From DATFVA01 sp963774455 (GTDB lineage: Bacteria > Bacteroidota > Ignavibacteria > Ignavibacteriales > Ignavibacteriaceae): DNA of 64,000 bases. Location of the stretch: the NCBI GenBank assembly GCA_963774455.1, contig CAVZFD010000005.1:558001-622000 (forward strand), in the 5' to 3' direction. Both the position numbers and the translations under genes were made by a program. The first letter of the stretch is position 1. Each line of letters begins with the position of its first letter. Below the pieces are notes generated by a model. The model was not told where the DNA came from, made no database searches, and saw only the letters and a list, made by a program, of their open reading frames with translations. This document shows positions 63,284 to 64,000 of the stretch, in pieces.

Positions 63284-64000
63284 TTACTCACTCATTGAGT
63301 AAGGCAGGAAATTTTTATCCATCGCCCAATTTTTGTTCGGTTTGTCTGACATAATGAATTTAAGTTCGCCTCCCTGCATAATCTCATCGTCTGTAATAAA
63401 GCTGCGGTTTATTTCTTTGCCGTTGAGTCGTATTTCACTTATGTAGATATTTTCTTTGGATAAATTTTCTGATGTTACCTTAAATGTTCTTCCGTTCTCC
63501 AGGTTAATGACTGCTTCATTCACAGAAGGACTGCCAATAACATATTCATTGCTTCCGGGGGTAACCGGATAAAATCCAAGTGCGCTGAAAATGTACCATG
63601 CCGACATTTGTCCGCAGTCGTCATTCCCGCAGAGGCCGTGAGGTTCCGGCTTATACATCGTGTTCATTATCTGGTGAACCCTTTCCTGTGTTTTCCAGGC
63701 CTGTCCCGCGTATACATACATATAGGGTACATGGTGACTGGGTTCATTTCCGTGAACATAATTTCCGATCATTCCTGTTTTAGTGATGTCCTCACTTTCG
63801 GCAATGCTCTCATCTGAAACTTCCATCGTGAATAATGAATCAAGCCAGGTTACTAACTTTTTATTTCCGCCTATAAGACTAATAAATCCCTTTACATCCT
63901 GCGGAACATAAAGAGAATAGTTCCATGCGTTTCCTTCGATATATCCCTGTCCTGATGTGCTAATTGGGTCAAACGGCATATTAAATCTGCCGTCGGAATT
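63284..64000 (-). CDS. GH92 family alpha-mannosidase, 3' part, continues past the window
   Basis: The frame stays open from the ATG at 63979 through 64000, so this is the C-terminal part of a larger gene. It matches the C-terminal region of GH92 calcium-dependent alpha-1,2-mannosidases: GQGYIEGNAWNYSLYVPQD, GNEPSHHVPYMYVYAG, GNDDCGQMSAWYIFSALGF (the catalytic-region signature), then a small beta domain. The product would be a secreted or periplasmic mannosidase; the signal peptide lies outside. Convergent with the PorV/PorQ operon. Confidence 0.92.
   Translation of the reverse strand, partial: NSDGRFNMPFDPISTSGQGYIEGNAWNYSLYVPQDVKGFISLIGGNKKLVTWLDSLFTMEVSDESIAESEDITKTGMIGNYVHGNEPSHHVPYMYVYAGQAWKTQERVHQIMNTMYKPEPHGLCGNDDCGQMSAWYIFSALGFYPVTPGSNEYVIGSPSVNEAVINLENGRTFKVTSENLSKENIYISEIRLNGKEINRSFITDDEIMQGGELKFIMSDKPNKNWAMDKNFLPYSMSE

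Overview
The window looks like a chromosomal segment of a member of the Ignavibacteriota/Bacteroidota. Evidence: two PorV/PorQ-type outer-membrane proteins, a secreted protein ending in a FlgD-like/type IX sorting-like domain, a PG0541-type partner of an RND pump, a GxxExxY protein, a Bacteroidota-style promoter (TTTG-N19-TAnnTTTG) and many lipoproteins and beta-barrels. The species cannot be named from sequence alone.

Layout. 1-5.2 kb: degraded reading frames, an OmpA protein with calcium-binding repeats, a K+/H+ antiporter and a repeat-rich lipoprotein. 5.2-9.6 kb: a candidate small RNA, two different membrane desaturases (one very like eukaryotic dihydroceramide desaturases), a lone receiver protein, a truncated membrane protein and a lipoprotein. 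9.6-19.7 kb: prfC, the squalene operon hpnCDE, an M16 protease, and GIY-YIG, cupin and RRM proteins. 20.2-27.2 kb: a TetR-controlled tripartite RND efflux operon. 27.3-31.4 kb: a DUF362/polyferredoxin pair, a phosphoribosyltransferase and an ECF-S-like membrane protein.

31.74-45.25 kb is a 13.5-kb AT-rich genomic island inserted in the 3' half of tRNA-Gly(CCC), bounded by a 40-bp direct repeat. It carries a RloC/PrrC-like zinc-hook ATPase, two unrecognised proteins, an excisionase-like HTH protein behind a 20-bp repeat array, a RepA-like ATPase, a type III restriction-modification system and a tyrosine integrase split by a one-base frameshift. The insertion separates tRNA-Gly from tRNA-Val, which probably formed one transcript.

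45.5-64 kb: a fused 2-oxoglutarate dehydrogenase E1/E2 (Kgd type), pdxH, an EamA transporter and a GNAT protein; then an overlapping deacetylase/glycosyltransferase/radical-SAM group that runs into a 41-bp tandem repeat; a GxxExxY gene between inverted copies of that repeat word; a site-2 protease; a secretion/outer-membrane gene run; and the 3' part of a GH92 mannosidase leaving the window.

The strongest leads are the tRNA-Gly defence island with its unknown genes and repeat structures, the candidate small RNA at 5.48-5.60 kb, the repeat-flanked GxxExxY gene, and the bacterial sphingolipid-type desaturase.
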